This document shows, one piece after another, positions 42,312-51,653 of a stretch of 64,000 nt of DNA (its first letter is position 1; the number at the start of each line of letters is the position of its first letter). Under the pieces are notes generated by a model. The model saw only the letters and a program-made list of their open reading frames with translations. It searched no databases and was not told the DNA's origin. The translations under genes were made by a program, and so were the position numbers. This DNA is from CAVAVT01 sp963592185 (GTDB taxonomy: Bacteria; Bacillota; Negativicutes; Selenomonadales; Selenomonadaceae), in NCBI GenBank assembly GCA_963592185.1, contig CAVAVT010000002.1, positions 8,514 to 72,513 of the forward strand, given 5' to 3'.

Positions 42312-43043
42312 TTATTCCTCGTCTATGTCGTAATTGCTGTAGACATTCTGAACATCATCATGCTCTTCCAGAGCATCAATGAGTGTAATCATCTTGTCTG
42401 CATCTGCACCTTCAAGGTGAACCGTATTATCCGGAACCATGGTAATCTCTGCGGATGCCGTCTCAATACCCTTTGCTTCCAGTGCCTCAGAAACTGCATC
42501 GAAATCCTCCGGAGCAGCAGTAATTTCAAAGGAATCATCCTCAGCCTTGAAATCCTCTGCACCAGCCTCAAGAACCAGTTCCATAAGCTCATCTTCGTTA
42601 TCGTAGCTTTCCTTATCTACAATGAAAACAGCCTTCTGCTTGAACATCCAGCCTACACAGCCAGTCTCGCCCATGTTTCCGCCGTACTTGGAGAAGAGGT
42701 GGCGTACATCAGCTGCTGTACGGTTGCGGTTATCAGTCATGATATCCAGCATAACAGCGGAACCGCCAGGACCATAACCCTCATATACCAATTCTTCGTA
42801 ATTGCTACCCTCAGTAGCTCCCAGACCCTTCTGGATTGCTCTCTGGATGTTGTCCTTAGGTATATTGTTGGCCTTAGCTTTAGACAAAGCAAGCTTCAGA
42901 CGCATATTGCCGGTGGGATCTCCGCCGCCCATACGTACAGCAATGGTGATTTCACGGCCAATCTTGGTAGTGATTTTACCTCTGATTGCATCATTTGCGC
43001 CTTTTTTTCTCTTGATATTTGCCCACTTGGAATGTCCTGACAT
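42312..43043 (-). CDS. yebC: YebC/PmpR family protein
   Basis: Conserved cytoplasmic protein of the YebC family, described both as a DNA-binding regulator and as a factor helping ribosomes through difficult sequences. 243 residues. Begins SGHSKWANIKRKKGANDAIRGK; GYGPGGSAVMLDIMTDNRNRTAADVRHLFSKYGG-type core and the acidic C-terminus are typical. ATG 43043 has AGGAG ten bases upstream. YebC before ruvC-ruvA-ruvB is a widespread order. An own promoter lies after tyrS. Confidence 0.96.
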   Translation of the reverse strand: MSGHSKWANIKRKKGANDAIRGKITTKIGREITIAVRMGGGDPTGNMRLKLALSKAKANNIPKDNIQRAIQKGLGATEGSNYEELVYEGYGPGGSAVMLDIMTDNRNRTAADVRHLFSKYGGNMGETGCVGWMFKQKAVFIVDKESYDNEDELMELVLEAGAEDFKAEDDSFEITAAPEDFDAVSEALEAKGIETASAEITMVPDNTVHLEGADADKMITLIDALEEHDDVQNVYSNYDIDEE

Positions 43044-43122
43044 TAACAAACCGCTCCTTTTATATATAAAGTGTATATCTAAATAATAAGTCTCCCCATA
43101 TCAATAAGGATAGACTAACGAT

Positions 43123-43151
43123 AGTTTAGCATATTTGACGGTATTTGTCAT
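43123..43151 (-). promoter_or_regulatory. Probable promoter of yebC
   Basis: ATGACA (43146-43151), 17-base spacer, TAAACT (43123-43128) with TGC before it (extended -10), on the minus strand. CGATAG/CTATCG flank the region as a weak inverted repeat. Confidence 0.5.
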
Positions 43152-43172
43152 TTCTGCACTATCGAATAATGC

Positions 43173-44393
43173 TTATGCCTGTGAAAGACGATAATATTTC
43201 TTTTTTCCCTTTTTAACAATTGCAGAACCGTCAGTGAAGTCTTCAGCCTGAAGAAGTCTGTCCGGATCCTGAACCTTCTGGTCGTTCAATGAAAGACCGT
43301 TTTGCTGAATCAGCCTGCGGCCTTCGCTCTTGGATGCAAAAACCTTATTCTCTGTCAAAATATCCAGAAGCTTAGAACCAATCTTTTCATTTCCAATCTC
43401 AATAGTTGGAATATCTGCACTTATGCCGTTTCCACCAAACATGGACTCTGCTGCAGCCTTTGCTTTTTCAGCCTCTTCCTGACCATGAACAATCTTTGTA
43501 ACCTCATACGCCAATACAGCCTTTGCTTCATTGATTGCCTGATCCTTCAAGCTGCCAAGGCGGTGAACCTCCTCCATCGGAAGGAAGGTAAGCAGAGCGA
43601 GGCATTTTTCCACATCCGCATCGTCAACATTTCTCCAATACTGATAGAACTCGTATGGAGAAGTCTTTTCTGCATCCAGCCAAAGCGCACCGCCAGCTGT
43701 CTTGCCCATCTTCTTACCGTCACTCTTGGTAAGCAGCTTGTTGGTAAGACCATAAACAGCTGTACTGCTCTTGCGGCGGCAAAGCTCTACTCCGGCAATG
43801 ATATTTGACCACTGGTCATCTCCACCCATCTCAAGACGGCAGCCATAACGGCGGTTAAGCTCAAGGAAATCATAAGCCTGCATTACCATGTAGTTGAATT
43901 CCAAGAAGGTCAGACCCTTGTCCCATCTTGACTTATAGCACTCTGCTGCAAGCATTCTGTTTACAGTAAAATCTGCACCAACATCACGAAGAAGCTCTAT
44001 ATAGTTCAACTTTCTCAGCCAGTCTCCATTGTTTACCATAACAGCCTTGCCATCACTGAAATCGATAAAACGGGCAATCTGCTTTTTAAAGCATTCGCAG
44101 TTGTGCTCAATTATCTCATCAGTAAGCATCTGGCGCATATCAGTTCTGCCGGAGGGATCTCCAACAGTTCCTGTTCCTCCGCCAACAAGGCAGATGGGAC
44201 GATGTCCGGCACGCTGCATATGTGCCATGGCCATCAATGCTATAAAATGACCTGCATGAAGGCTGTCAGCTGTCGGGTCAAAGCCTATGTAAAAGCTCAC
44301 ACATTCCTTATCAAAAAGCTCTCTCAGCTCCTCTTCATTGGTGCACTGCGCTACAAATCCGCGCTCCTTAAGTGTATCAAAAACATTTGCCAA
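43173..44393 (-). CDS. tyrS: Tyrosyl-tRNA synthetase
   Basis: Class I synthetase charging tRNA-Tyr. 406 residues. ADSLHAGHFIALM is the HIGH motif, GGDDQWSNI binds tyrosine, LTKSDGKKMGKT is the KMSKS equivalent in the KMGKT form, and a C-terminal S4 domain (about 340-400) binds tRNA. Start is TTG 44393, with GGAGAG six bases upstream. It lies 38 bases behind pbp1A without a terminator or T-box, so it is probably expressed from the pbp1A promoter. Confidence 0.97.
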   Translation of the reverse strand: MANVFDTLKERGFVAQCTNEEELRELFDKECVSFYIGFDPTADSLHAGHFIALMAMAHMQRAGHRPICLVGGGTGTVGDPSGRTDMRQMLTDEIIEHNCECFKKQIARFIDFSDGKAVMVNNGDWLRKLNYIELLRDVGADFTVNRMLAAECYKSRWDKGLTFLEFNYMVMQAYDFLELNRRYGCRLEMGGDDQWSNIIAGVELCRRKSSTAVYGLTNKLLTKSDGKKMGKTAGGALWLDAEKTSPYEFYQYWRNVDDADVEKCLALLTFLPMEEVHRLGSLKDQAINEAKAVLAYEVTKIVHGQEEAEKAKAAAESMFGGNGISADIPTIEIGNEKIGSKLLDILTENKVFASKSEGRRLIQQNGLSLNDQKVQDPDRLLQAEDFTDGSAIVKKGKKKYYRLSQA

Positions 44394-44431
44394 TTGTCTC
44401 TCTCCATTCTATTCTTGGTAAAAGTTATTTA

Positions 44432-46549
44432 TTAAGTTCTGCCCTTGTCATTATCACTGCCTGGAGTTGGGGCTGCTGTAGGCTCTGGAACCGTGGCTGG
44501 CTGCTGCTTCGGCACGGCTTTTTCAGTCTTCGATGATTTTTTCCCATCAGCAGCCTTTTTGCTGTCCTTATCAGCCTTGTCGCCATCCTTTTTATCTGCA
44601 TCCTTGTCCTCTTCTTTGGCAACTGTACCCAAGGACTGTTTAGTTGTGGCAGCTGCTCCATCAAAGCCCCTAGCAGGCATATTCTTTACCGCCTTCTGCA
44701 TGAAGGTTTTCCAAAGCCTTGCTGGAACAGTTCCACCTGTCATGCTTCCCAAGGAAGTATTGTTATCATTACCAACCCATATACCGGCCACAATATCAGG
44801 AGTATATCCCACAAACCATGCATCATGGGAATCATTGGTGGTACCTGTCTTGCCAGCCATGGGGCGGCCAATATTTGCTGCAGCACCAGTACCATACTGT
44901 ACAGCATCCATAAGCATACTGGTAAGCTGTGTTGCGGTGTTCTTCTTCAGGACTTGCTCTGGGCTTGGCTCCTTTGCACGATAAATAACCTTGCCGTCAC
45001 GATCCTCTATGGAAGTTATAGCATAGGGCTTAACATACTTTCCGCCATTAGCAAAGGTGCCATAGGCTGCGGTCAGTTCCAAAGGTGTTACACCTCTTGT
45101 CAGTCCGCCCAAAGCAGCAGCCAAATTATAATCACCGTTTGACGCACTCTTTACCAGGGTAGTAATTCCCATTTTTTCTGCATTGCCAATAACAAGCTCA
45201 ATTCCAACATTCTTTGCGATTTTTATGGTAGGCACATTCAAGGAATTCACAGCTACCTGCCTAAGAGTAACCTTTCCATGGAACTGTCTGTCATAATTCT
45301 GGGGATTCCATCCAGTACCATCTGTATATGGAGTATCATCCACCACGGATGAAGGGCTGTAATCCTTCTCCAAAGCCGTAGCAAATACAAATGGCTTAAA
45401 GGCCGAGCCTGGCTGTCTTTCGGCCATTGTAGCACGATTGAACTGATCGGTTCCACGTCCGCCAACCATTGCCTTTATATGTCCGGTATTTGGATCAACA
45501 GCAACGATTGCGCACTGTGGCTGCTTTATGCCATTTTCATCTTCAGAAAAGGTGGGCAGCTGCTTCATTGCATCCTCTGCTGCGTTCTGCATGTCCAAAT
45601 CCAGCGTAGTATATATCTTCAAGCCATCCTTATATACTGCATCAGGTCCAAGCCTGTCTCCAAGCTCATCGGCAATTATCTGCGTAACATAATCTATAAA
45701 GTATGCTGCAGGGGTGTCATTTTGAACCTCAGAGGGCTTTGCCAGCTGAAGCTCAGCAGCCTTAGTATTTTTTGCTGTGGAAGCAGAAATATATCCATAC
45801 TTTTCCATCTGGTCAAGAACGATGTTTTTTCTTTCTTTAGCAGCCGCAAGATTTACAAAAGGAGAATAATAGTTAGGACTCTTTGGTATACCTGCCAGCA
45901 TGGCACATTCATTTAAATCCAGATCCTTTACATCCTTATTGAAATATGTTTTTGCCGCAGCCTGCACGCCATAGGCGCCCTGCCCAAAATAAATCTGATT
46001 AAGATAGGATTCTAGTATCTCCTGCTTTGTATATTTCTTTTCAAGCTGCAGAGCCAGGAATACTTCCTGAATTTTACGATGGAGGGTTCTGTCCTGAGTG
46101 AGGTAGGCATTCTTTGCCAGCTGCTGAGTTATGGTTGAACCGCCCTCTGACACTCCCCTGTGGGTGAGATTAACTACCACAGCACGCATTATTCCAATAA
46201 AGTCAATGCCATGATGATCATAAAATCTGGCATCCTCCACCGCAACAAATGCGTTTTGCAAATTCGGCGGTACCTCAGACAATTTCACTGGAACTCTGTT
46301 TTCCGCTGCATGAACATTAGCTATTTCGACCTTGTTTACATCGTATATCTGTGAAGATGCCGGCGGCCGTATATCTGACAAATTAGGTTTAGTATTGATG
46401 GTAGCTGTCAAAAATCCCACACCAATACCCAAAACCAAAACAAGGGCAACAATTGCCAATCCTGTTAAAATACGTTTTTTAGAGCCTCCGCTCTTTTTTC
46501 TGGGAGCATTATTCTGATGCCTATTTGTTCCACCAGTACGTTTATTCAT
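44432..46549 (-). CDS. Class A penicillin-binding protein 1A
   Basis: Bifunctional peptidoglycan glycosyltransferase and DD-transpeptidase in the cytoplasmic membrane. 705 residues. Basic cytoplasmic N-terminus, membrane helix (about 27-48), GT51 domain with catalytic Glu in VAVEDARFYDHHGID (about 103) and GGSTITQQLAKN, transpeptidase with Ser in PGSAFKP (about 380), SLN, and KTGTT (about 565). The last 70 residues are low complexity: alternating Lys/Asp, then Pro/Thr/Ala-rich. ATG 46549 has AGGAGG six bases upstream. A dispersed-repeat copy provides TATAAT. mrcA/ponA are common names. Confidence 0.96.
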   Translation of the reverse strand: MNKRTGGTNRHQNNAPRKKSGGSKKRILTGLAIVALVLVLGIGVGFLTATINTKPNLSDIRPPASSQIYDVNKVEIANVHAAENRVPVKLSEVPPNLQNAFVAVEDARFYDHHGIDFIGIMRAVVVNLTHRGVSEGGSTITQQLAKNAYLTQDRTLHRKIQEVFLALQLEKKYTKQEILESYLNQIYFGQGAYGVQAAAKTYFNKDVKDLDLNECAMLAGIPKSPNYYSPFVNLAAAKERKNIVLDQMEKYGYISASTAKNTKAAELQLAKPSEVQNDTPAAYFIDYVTQIIADELGDRLGPDAVYKDGLKIYTTLDLDMQNAAEDAMKQLPTFSEDENGIKQPQCAIVAVDPNTGHIKAMVGGRGTDQFNRATMAERQPGSAFKPFVFATALEKDYSPSSVVDDTPYTDGTGWNPQNYDRQFHGKVTLRQVAVNSLNVPTIKIAKNVGIELVIGNAEKMGITTLVKSASNGDYNLAAALGGLTRGVTPLELTAAYGTFANGGKYVKPYAITSIEDRDGKVIYRAKEPSPEQVLKKNTATQLTSMLMDAVQYGTGAAANIGRPMAGKTGTTNDSHDAWFVGYTPDIVAGIWVGNDNNTSLGSMTGGTVPARLWKTFMQKAVKNMPARGFDGAAATTKQSLGTVAKEEDKDADKKDGDKADKDSKKAADGKKSSKTEKAVPKQQPATVPEPTAAPTPGSDNDKGRT

Positions 46550-46596
46550 TGGAAGCCTCCTAAAAAATAAATATGACAGGTAAACATACCCTATTC

Positions 46597-46643
46597 ATTA
46601 TAACGCCATTGTTCAATATTTGCCAATGGCAAAACTTCCTATA
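46597..46643 (-). repeat. Dispersed structured repeat, copy 4, with promoter-like end
   Basis: Minus strand: hairpin TTTGCC-ATT-GGCAAA, linker and TATAAT (46597-46602). TTGGCA (46621-46626) is exactly 18 bases from TATAAT, as in copy 1, so it reads as a usable promoter for pbp1A-tyrS. Confidence 0.7.
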
Positions 46644-46655
46644 CATCAGCATATA

Positions 46656-49082
46656 TTACTTGAGCAGTACCACTGTGGCTCCTGCGCCGCCTTCGGTTAT
46701 GTCAGCAAACCTGTAGCTTAAAACATTTTTATGATGTTTTAAATAATTTTGAATGCCCTTTCGGAGAGCGCCTGTACCCTTGCCATGTATAATAAGCACT
46801 TCCCCAAGACCTGCCATAACAGCATCGTCAAGGAACTTGCCTACTACCACTTCCCCTTCATCCACCATCATGCCTCTAATGTCCACCTGTGTTCTAGCGT
46901 TGGCGGTTTTATTCAGCATATTTCTCGCACCGGAATTGCGGCTTTGCTCTGCCATTGCAATATCCGAAAGGGATCCTGCACCCTTTCTTTGGATTTGTGC
47001 AGAGGACTTGGATTTTTCCTTTTCTGCATGGGATACAAACTTGCAGGATGTTGCTTTCAAATTCATCTTCATTGACCCAAGCTGTACCGAAAGCTCTTTT
47101 CCCTTGATTTCAAGTACAGTACCCTTCTGGTTCAATTTGGGAACATACACTATGTCTCCCGGCTCCAGAGATTTTATATCCACAGGTTTTCTATATTCTT
47201 TGCCAATCATCAGTCCGGGGCGAACATCATCCATAATGTCCTCCATACGGCTTCTGGCTCCCTGTATGGTTTGCTGGCGCTTTTTTATTCCCTGATCGTT
47301 AAACTGTTCCTTAAGGTCCTTGATAATATTTTCGGATTCTTTTCTTGCTTTGCGGACAATGGCTGCGCCCTGTTCCTTTGCCTGTTTTAACAGCTTTGCC
47401 TTCTTTTCAGACAGCTCCTTGCGGATGGCTTCAGCCTTTGCCTCCATTTGCTCAGCACGCTGCTGGCGTTCCCTGATATCTGCATTCATCTGCTCATAAA
47501 TGAGTTTTTCCTTTTCAAGTTCATTTATTACATGTTCAAACTGTGCATGATCCGCCTTTATCAGCTGACGTGCCCTTAAAATCAAGGCATCAGACAGTCC
47601 CAGTCTGCTGCTTATTGCAAATGCATTGCTGGCTCCTGGAATGCCTATCAAAAGCCTGTAGGTAGGCTTCAGGGTCTTAACATCGAACTCTACACAGGCA
47701 TTTTCAATACCCTCTCTTGTGTAGGCAAAGGTTTTAAGCTCTGAATAATGGGTTGTTGCCACAACTGTAGAACCTATAGAAAGCAGCTGTTCCAGTATTG
47801 ACATTGCCAGAGCTGCACCTTCTTCAGGGTCCGTACCGGCTCCAAGCTCATCCAGAAGCAGAAGGTCATCCCTGTCAGCTTTTTTCAAAATTGAAACAAT
47901 ATGGGTCATGTGTGCGGAAAATGTGGAAAGGCTCTGCTCTATGCTCTGCTCGTCACCAATATCAGCATATACATTCTGATATACAGCAATCTCCGAATCC
48001 ATAGCTGCAGGAAGAAATAGTCCTGACTGCGCCATGCAGACCATAAGTCCGAGGGTCTTCATACTTACAGTCTTACCACCGGTATTTGGACCAGTTATAA
48101 GCAGCATACGGTTTTTTCCGCCAAGCTCAATATCTATCGGTACCACCTTGTCCTGTGGTATCAGCGGATGCCTTGCCTGCCGCAAAAGTGTATGACCGTC
48201 ATTATTAAGCATTGGCTTTGTGGCATTCATTTCACGGGCAAGCTTTGCCTTTGCAAAGGCGAAATCAATGTTTGCCATAATCTCGCAATTGGATAAAAGC
48301 TCGCCTTTATTTTTTTCAATCTGCTGGGACAGCAGCTTTAAAATTCGCTGGACTTCTCTATGCTCCGCAAGGCTCAGCTGCTTTACATCGTTGTTCAGAT
48401 TAACTACAGCCATAGGCTCAACAAAAACTGTAGAACCGCTGGCGGACTGGTCATGTACAACGCCGGGGAAATACTGCCGGTATTCCTGCTTGATTGGTAC
48501 TACATACCTGTCATCACGAACAGTGACAATGGTATCCTGAAAAAATTTCTGATACTCCTGGGAATGTAAAATTGAGGAAATATGGTCCTTTATCCTTGCC
48601 TGAGAAGTTCGGATTTCACGCCTGATACGCTTAAGCTCTACGCTTGCATCATCACGAAGATTTCCATGTTCATCAATCGCATTTTCAAGATTTCTTTCCA
48701 GCTGTCCCAATATTTCAATATTATGCGCCCAAGATTTGAGTATCGGAGCCTCCGCATCCAAATCCTTGAAAAATTTCTTGATATTGCGCATGGCATACAT
48801 GGTATTCATTACATCGGAAATTTCCGCAGCGTCCAGTATAGCACCAAGCTTTACTTTTCTAAAAAGGTCACGGATATCCTTTATTCCCCCAAGAGGCGGC
48901 GAAGCCAGCGTATAAATCTGAGCCGCTTCAGCGGTCTGTTCCAGCCTGTCTGAAACCTCTTCAAAATCCCTGCTGGGAGCAAGCTTTTCCGCTTTTTCCT
49001 TTCCCATAAAGGATCCTGCCATATCCCGCAATAATTCCTTTATCTTTTGGTATTCAAGTGTTCGTAACGTTTCTTTTTCCAT
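46656..49082 (-). CDS. mutS2: MutS2 ATPase/endonuclease
   Basis: MutS-like protein with an Smr nuclease domain; in Bacillus it acts on collided ribosomes, elsewhere in suppressing recombination. 808 residues: MutS core with Walker A ITGPNTGGKTVSMKTLG (about 331) and LLLDELGAGTDPEEGAALA, a long coiled coil (about 515-620), and a C-terminal Smr domain (about 730-808) with VDIRGMMVDEG and IIHGKGTGALRKGI. ATG 49082 has GAGG six bases upstream. It follows the U32 gene by 24 bases. Confidence 0.97.
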   Translation of the reverse strand: MEKETLRTLEYQKIKELLRDMAGSFMGKEKAEKLAPSRDFEEVSDRLEQTAEAAQIYTLASPPLGGIKDIRDLFRKVKLGAILDAAEISDVMNTMYAMRNIKKFFKDLDAEAPILKSWAHNIEILGQLERNLENAIDEHGNLRDDASVELKRIRREIRTSQARIKDHISSILHSQEYQKFFQDTIVTVRDDRYVVPIKQEYRQYFPGVVHDQSASGSTVFVEPMAVVNLNNDVKQLSLAEHREVQRILKLLSQQIEKNKGELLSNCEIMANIDFAFAKAKLAREMNATKPMLNNDGHTLLRQARHPLIPQDKVVPIDIELGGKNRMLLITGPNTGGKTVSMKTLGLMVCMAQSGLFLPAAMDSEIAVYQNVYADIGDEQSIEQSLSTFSAHMTHIVSILKKADRDDLLLLDELGAGTDPEEGAALAMSILEQLLSIGSTVVATTHYSELKTFAYTREGIENACVEFDVKTLKPTYRLLIGIPGASNAFAISSRLGLSDALILRARQLIKADHAQFEHVINELEKEKLIYEQMNADIRERQQRAEQMEAKAEAIRKELSEKKAKLLKQAKEQGAAIVRKARKESENIIKDLKEQFNDQGIKKRQQTIQGARSRMEDIMDDVRPGLMIGKEYRKPVDIKSLEPGDIVYVPKLNQKGTVLEIKGKELSVQLGSMKMNLKATSCKFVSHAEKEKSKSSAQIQRKGAGSLSDIAMAEQSRNSGARNMLNKTANARTQVDIRGMMVDEGEVVVGKFLDDAVMAGLGEVLIIHGKGTGALRKGIQNYLKHHKNVLSYRFADITEGGAGATVVLLK

Positions 49083-49106
49083 AAATTACCTCATCTACTC
49101 CATGGG

Positions 49107-51608
49107 TTAAAGTACGCCACGGAAATAATGGCCCCGGGTAATATCCCCTTCAACCCCTCTTACTTTTTCAATGTCAGCATCGGAAAGCTCGTCCTTCATG
49201 GCCATATACTTCTTGTAGCTGCGGATTGTATTTGCCAATTCACGGAGAGATGTTCCCTTTCCTTCTATTCTGATGGAATCTATTCCCATTTTTCCAAAGC
49301 ACATTGCATGGGGCAGCATACTAAGTTTCTTGGAATTCAGCACATGCATGTGGCAGAACTGGTCAAAAATCAGCGGAAATAGTGCATCCTTTCTATCTTT
49401 AAGGAAATAGCTATGTCCTCTTCGGCAAATGCCGGGACACTCTCCCTCATGAATATTGCCTAAAAAGCTGCCAACAGCGCAATACTCAGATACCATAAGT
49501 TCCAGATATCCATCAGCAATACATTCAAGCTTTATAGGTGACTCGCTGGCAAGCTGTCTTACCTGTGAAAGGGTCAGCTCCGGAGAAAGCACAGCTCCCT
49601 GTATTCCATTATTCTGAAATTCTCTAAGTGCCTCCACATTGTAGGCAATCAGGGAATAATCGCTCCAAATAGGAACTCCTGCCTCCCTTAGCGGCTCCTC
49701 CAAAAATTCCACAGTACCTATGTTGTGAACATAAACCGACTCCGGCTTCAGTTCGGCAAATACAGGAATCAGCCCCTTGAAAAGCTTTACATGCTGTTCT
49801 CTTATAATTCTTGGAGTATTAAAGGATATTTTACCCTTGTACTTTTCAGCAATTTCCTTTGCAGAACGATAGTATTTTTCTCCTAAAAATACATGGGAAT
49901 ATGAATCTCCACCAAAAACTACCCTGTCGGCACCGTTTTTGAAGGCGGTCTCAACGCCCTCAAGGGTATCAGTGGACACAGTCAGCTCCGTAGAACCTGC
50001 ATTAGAATGTTTTTTTTCTGTATTATGAGTCCTTAAATCAGCTCCGGCACTAATATCCAGCTTAGGACGCTTAAAATCAGCGAGCCTTGCCTCTTCAAGC
50101 GCTGTAATAGCAGCTCTTCTCACTTCATTTAGCTCGCTGATGGGAACCATAACGTCTTCCTCTATATCAGCATTAAGCTCACTAAGCTCAAAAACGGTGT
50201 TTCCCAGTCTTGAAAGCTGTTTTTGCAGAGTCTCATAACTAAGTGGACGTTTCTGCGCCCTTTGACCGATAAATTCGGTGGCAGCCATGGCACTATGTCC
50301 CTCATTATCCGAAACCATAAGTGTAAGAGGTTCTTTAACAGCTGCATTTACCTGCATATACACAGGTATACGCCTTGTGGAATTTCCTTCCTGAGTAAAT
50401 GCCTTTGCATACTTCATAAGTTTTTGATCATATACCTTAAAAACTCTGTCATGTACACGGATATTTCCCTTTGCTGAGAAAGTAACCTCATCCCCAGCTT
50501 CAGCATAATCGACATTTTTTCCCTGTTTATTTTTCAAATCCGCTATATCTGCGGTTATGCGTCCCCCTACCTTGACCCAGAAATCCACCTGATCTCCAAG
50601 GCTCAAGGAGTCCGAAAGCTTCAATGTAACACGTCCGGTATCCCTGCTGTACTCAGTTACTCTTCCCACCAAAAGGCCTCTGTTATTAGGCCTTCTGGAA
50701 CTCATCATTTCCTTGCCGGGACGGCCTTCCAAATAAGCTGTTGTAAAATCTCTGTTGAAAATCTGAGCCAATGCTCTATGGTCAGACTCAGTAACAAAAT
50801 AACCTTCTTCCATGGAATCCAATGCTCTGCGATAGGTATCCACCACCACAGCAACATACTCTGGACGCTTCATTCGACCTTCGATTTTAAGCGAAGCCAC
50901 TCCGGCTTCAACCAGCTCCGGAAGAATGTCTATGGTATTCATGTCCTTCGGGGAAAGAAGATACTCTCCCTCCTGTCCATTTAATACATCTCGTCCATTT
51001 TCATCCACAAGGGTATAGGGCAGACGGCAGGGCTGTGCGCATCTTCCCCTATTTCCAGAACGGCCTCCAATAATGCTGCTCATAAGACATTGTCCAGAAT
51101 AGCATACGCATATGGCACCGTGGATAAAAACTTCTATTTCTACCTTGCTATGGGCACATATATAACGTATATCCGCCAGAGAAAGCTCCCTTGCAAGCAC
51201 CACTCTGGAAAAGCCCAGTTTTGTCAGCCTCTCCACACCGGCAAGATTGTGTACAGACATCTGTGTACTGGCGTGCATAGGCATATCCGGAACAGTTTCC
51301 TTTACCACCCGTGCCACGCCCAAATCCTGTATCAGTACCGCATCCGCACCAGCCTCATACAAAAATCTCAAATAGCTTCTAAGTGCTGGCAGTTCCTTGT
51401 CATCCACTATGGTATTAACGGTTACATGGACATGAACACCGTGCAGATGGGCATAACGAATAGCCTCACGCAGCCCATCCTCATCAAAATTCGCTGCGTA
51501 GGCACGGGCGCCAAACTGATTGCCAGCCAGATATACAGCATTTGCTCCGCTTTCTACTGCCGCACGGAAAGCCTCAATACTTCCTGCGGGTGCCAATAAC
51601 TCTGTCAA
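49107..51608 (-). CDS. U32 family protein, long two-part form (RlhA-like)
   Basis: Called peptidase U32, but relatives such as RlhA and TrhP hydroxylate RNA bases, so protease activity is doubtful. 833 residues. The N-terminal U32 part has LLAPAGSIEAFRAAVESGA, VFIHGAICVCYSGQCLMSS, and GNRGRCAQPCRLPY, whose cysteines with those around residue 170-200 probably bind iron-sulfur. DUF3656-like middle (about 390-510), then a second barrel-like half (about 540-800) with further Cys (SYFL preceded by GECPGICRRGH). Start is TTG 51608, with GGAGG eight bases upstream. RlhA (23S C2501) is the closest guess. Confidence 0.88.
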   Translation of the reverse strand: MTELLAPAGSIEAFRAAVESGANAVYLAGNQFGARAYAANFDEDGLREAIRYAHLHGVHVHVTVNTIVDDKELPALRSYLRFLYEAGADAVLIQDLGVARVVKETVPDMPMHASTQMSVHNLAGVERLTKLGFSRVVLARELSLADIRYICAHSKVEIEVFIHGAICVCYSGQCLMSSIIGGRSGNRGRCAQPCRLPYTLVDENGRDVLNGQEGEYLLSPKDMNTIDILPELVEAGVASLKIEGRMKRPEYVAVVVDTYRRALDSMEEGYFVTESDHRALAQIFNRDFTTAYLEGRPGKEMMSSRRPNNRGLLVGRVTEYSRDTGRVTLKLSDSLSLGDQVDFWVKVGGRITADIADLKNKQGKNVDYAEAGDEVTFSAKGNIRVHDRVFKVYDQKLMKYAKAFTQEGNSTRRIPVYMQVNAAVKEPLTLMVSDNEGHSAMAATEFIGQRAQKRPLSYETLQKQLSRLGNTVFELSELNADIEEDVMVPISELNEVRRAAITALEEARLADFKRPKLDISAGADLRTHNTEKKHSNAGSTELTVSTDTLEGVETAFKNGADRVVFGGDSYSHVFLGEKYYRSAKEIAEKYKGKISFNTPRIIREQHVKLFKGLIPVFAELKPESVYVHNIGTVEFLEEPLREAGVPIWSDYSLIAYNVEALREFQNNGIQGAVLSPELTLSQVRQLASESPIKLECIADGYLELMVSEYCAVGSFLGNIHEGECPGICRRGHSYFLKDRKDALFPLIFDQFCHMHVLNSKKLSMLPHAMCFGKMGIDSIRIEGKGTSLRELANTIRSYKKYMAMKDELSDADIEKVRGVEGDITRGHYFRGVL

Positions 51609-51653
51609 ATCATATTCCTCCGCTAAACCATTTAAATCATTACAAAATCCAGA

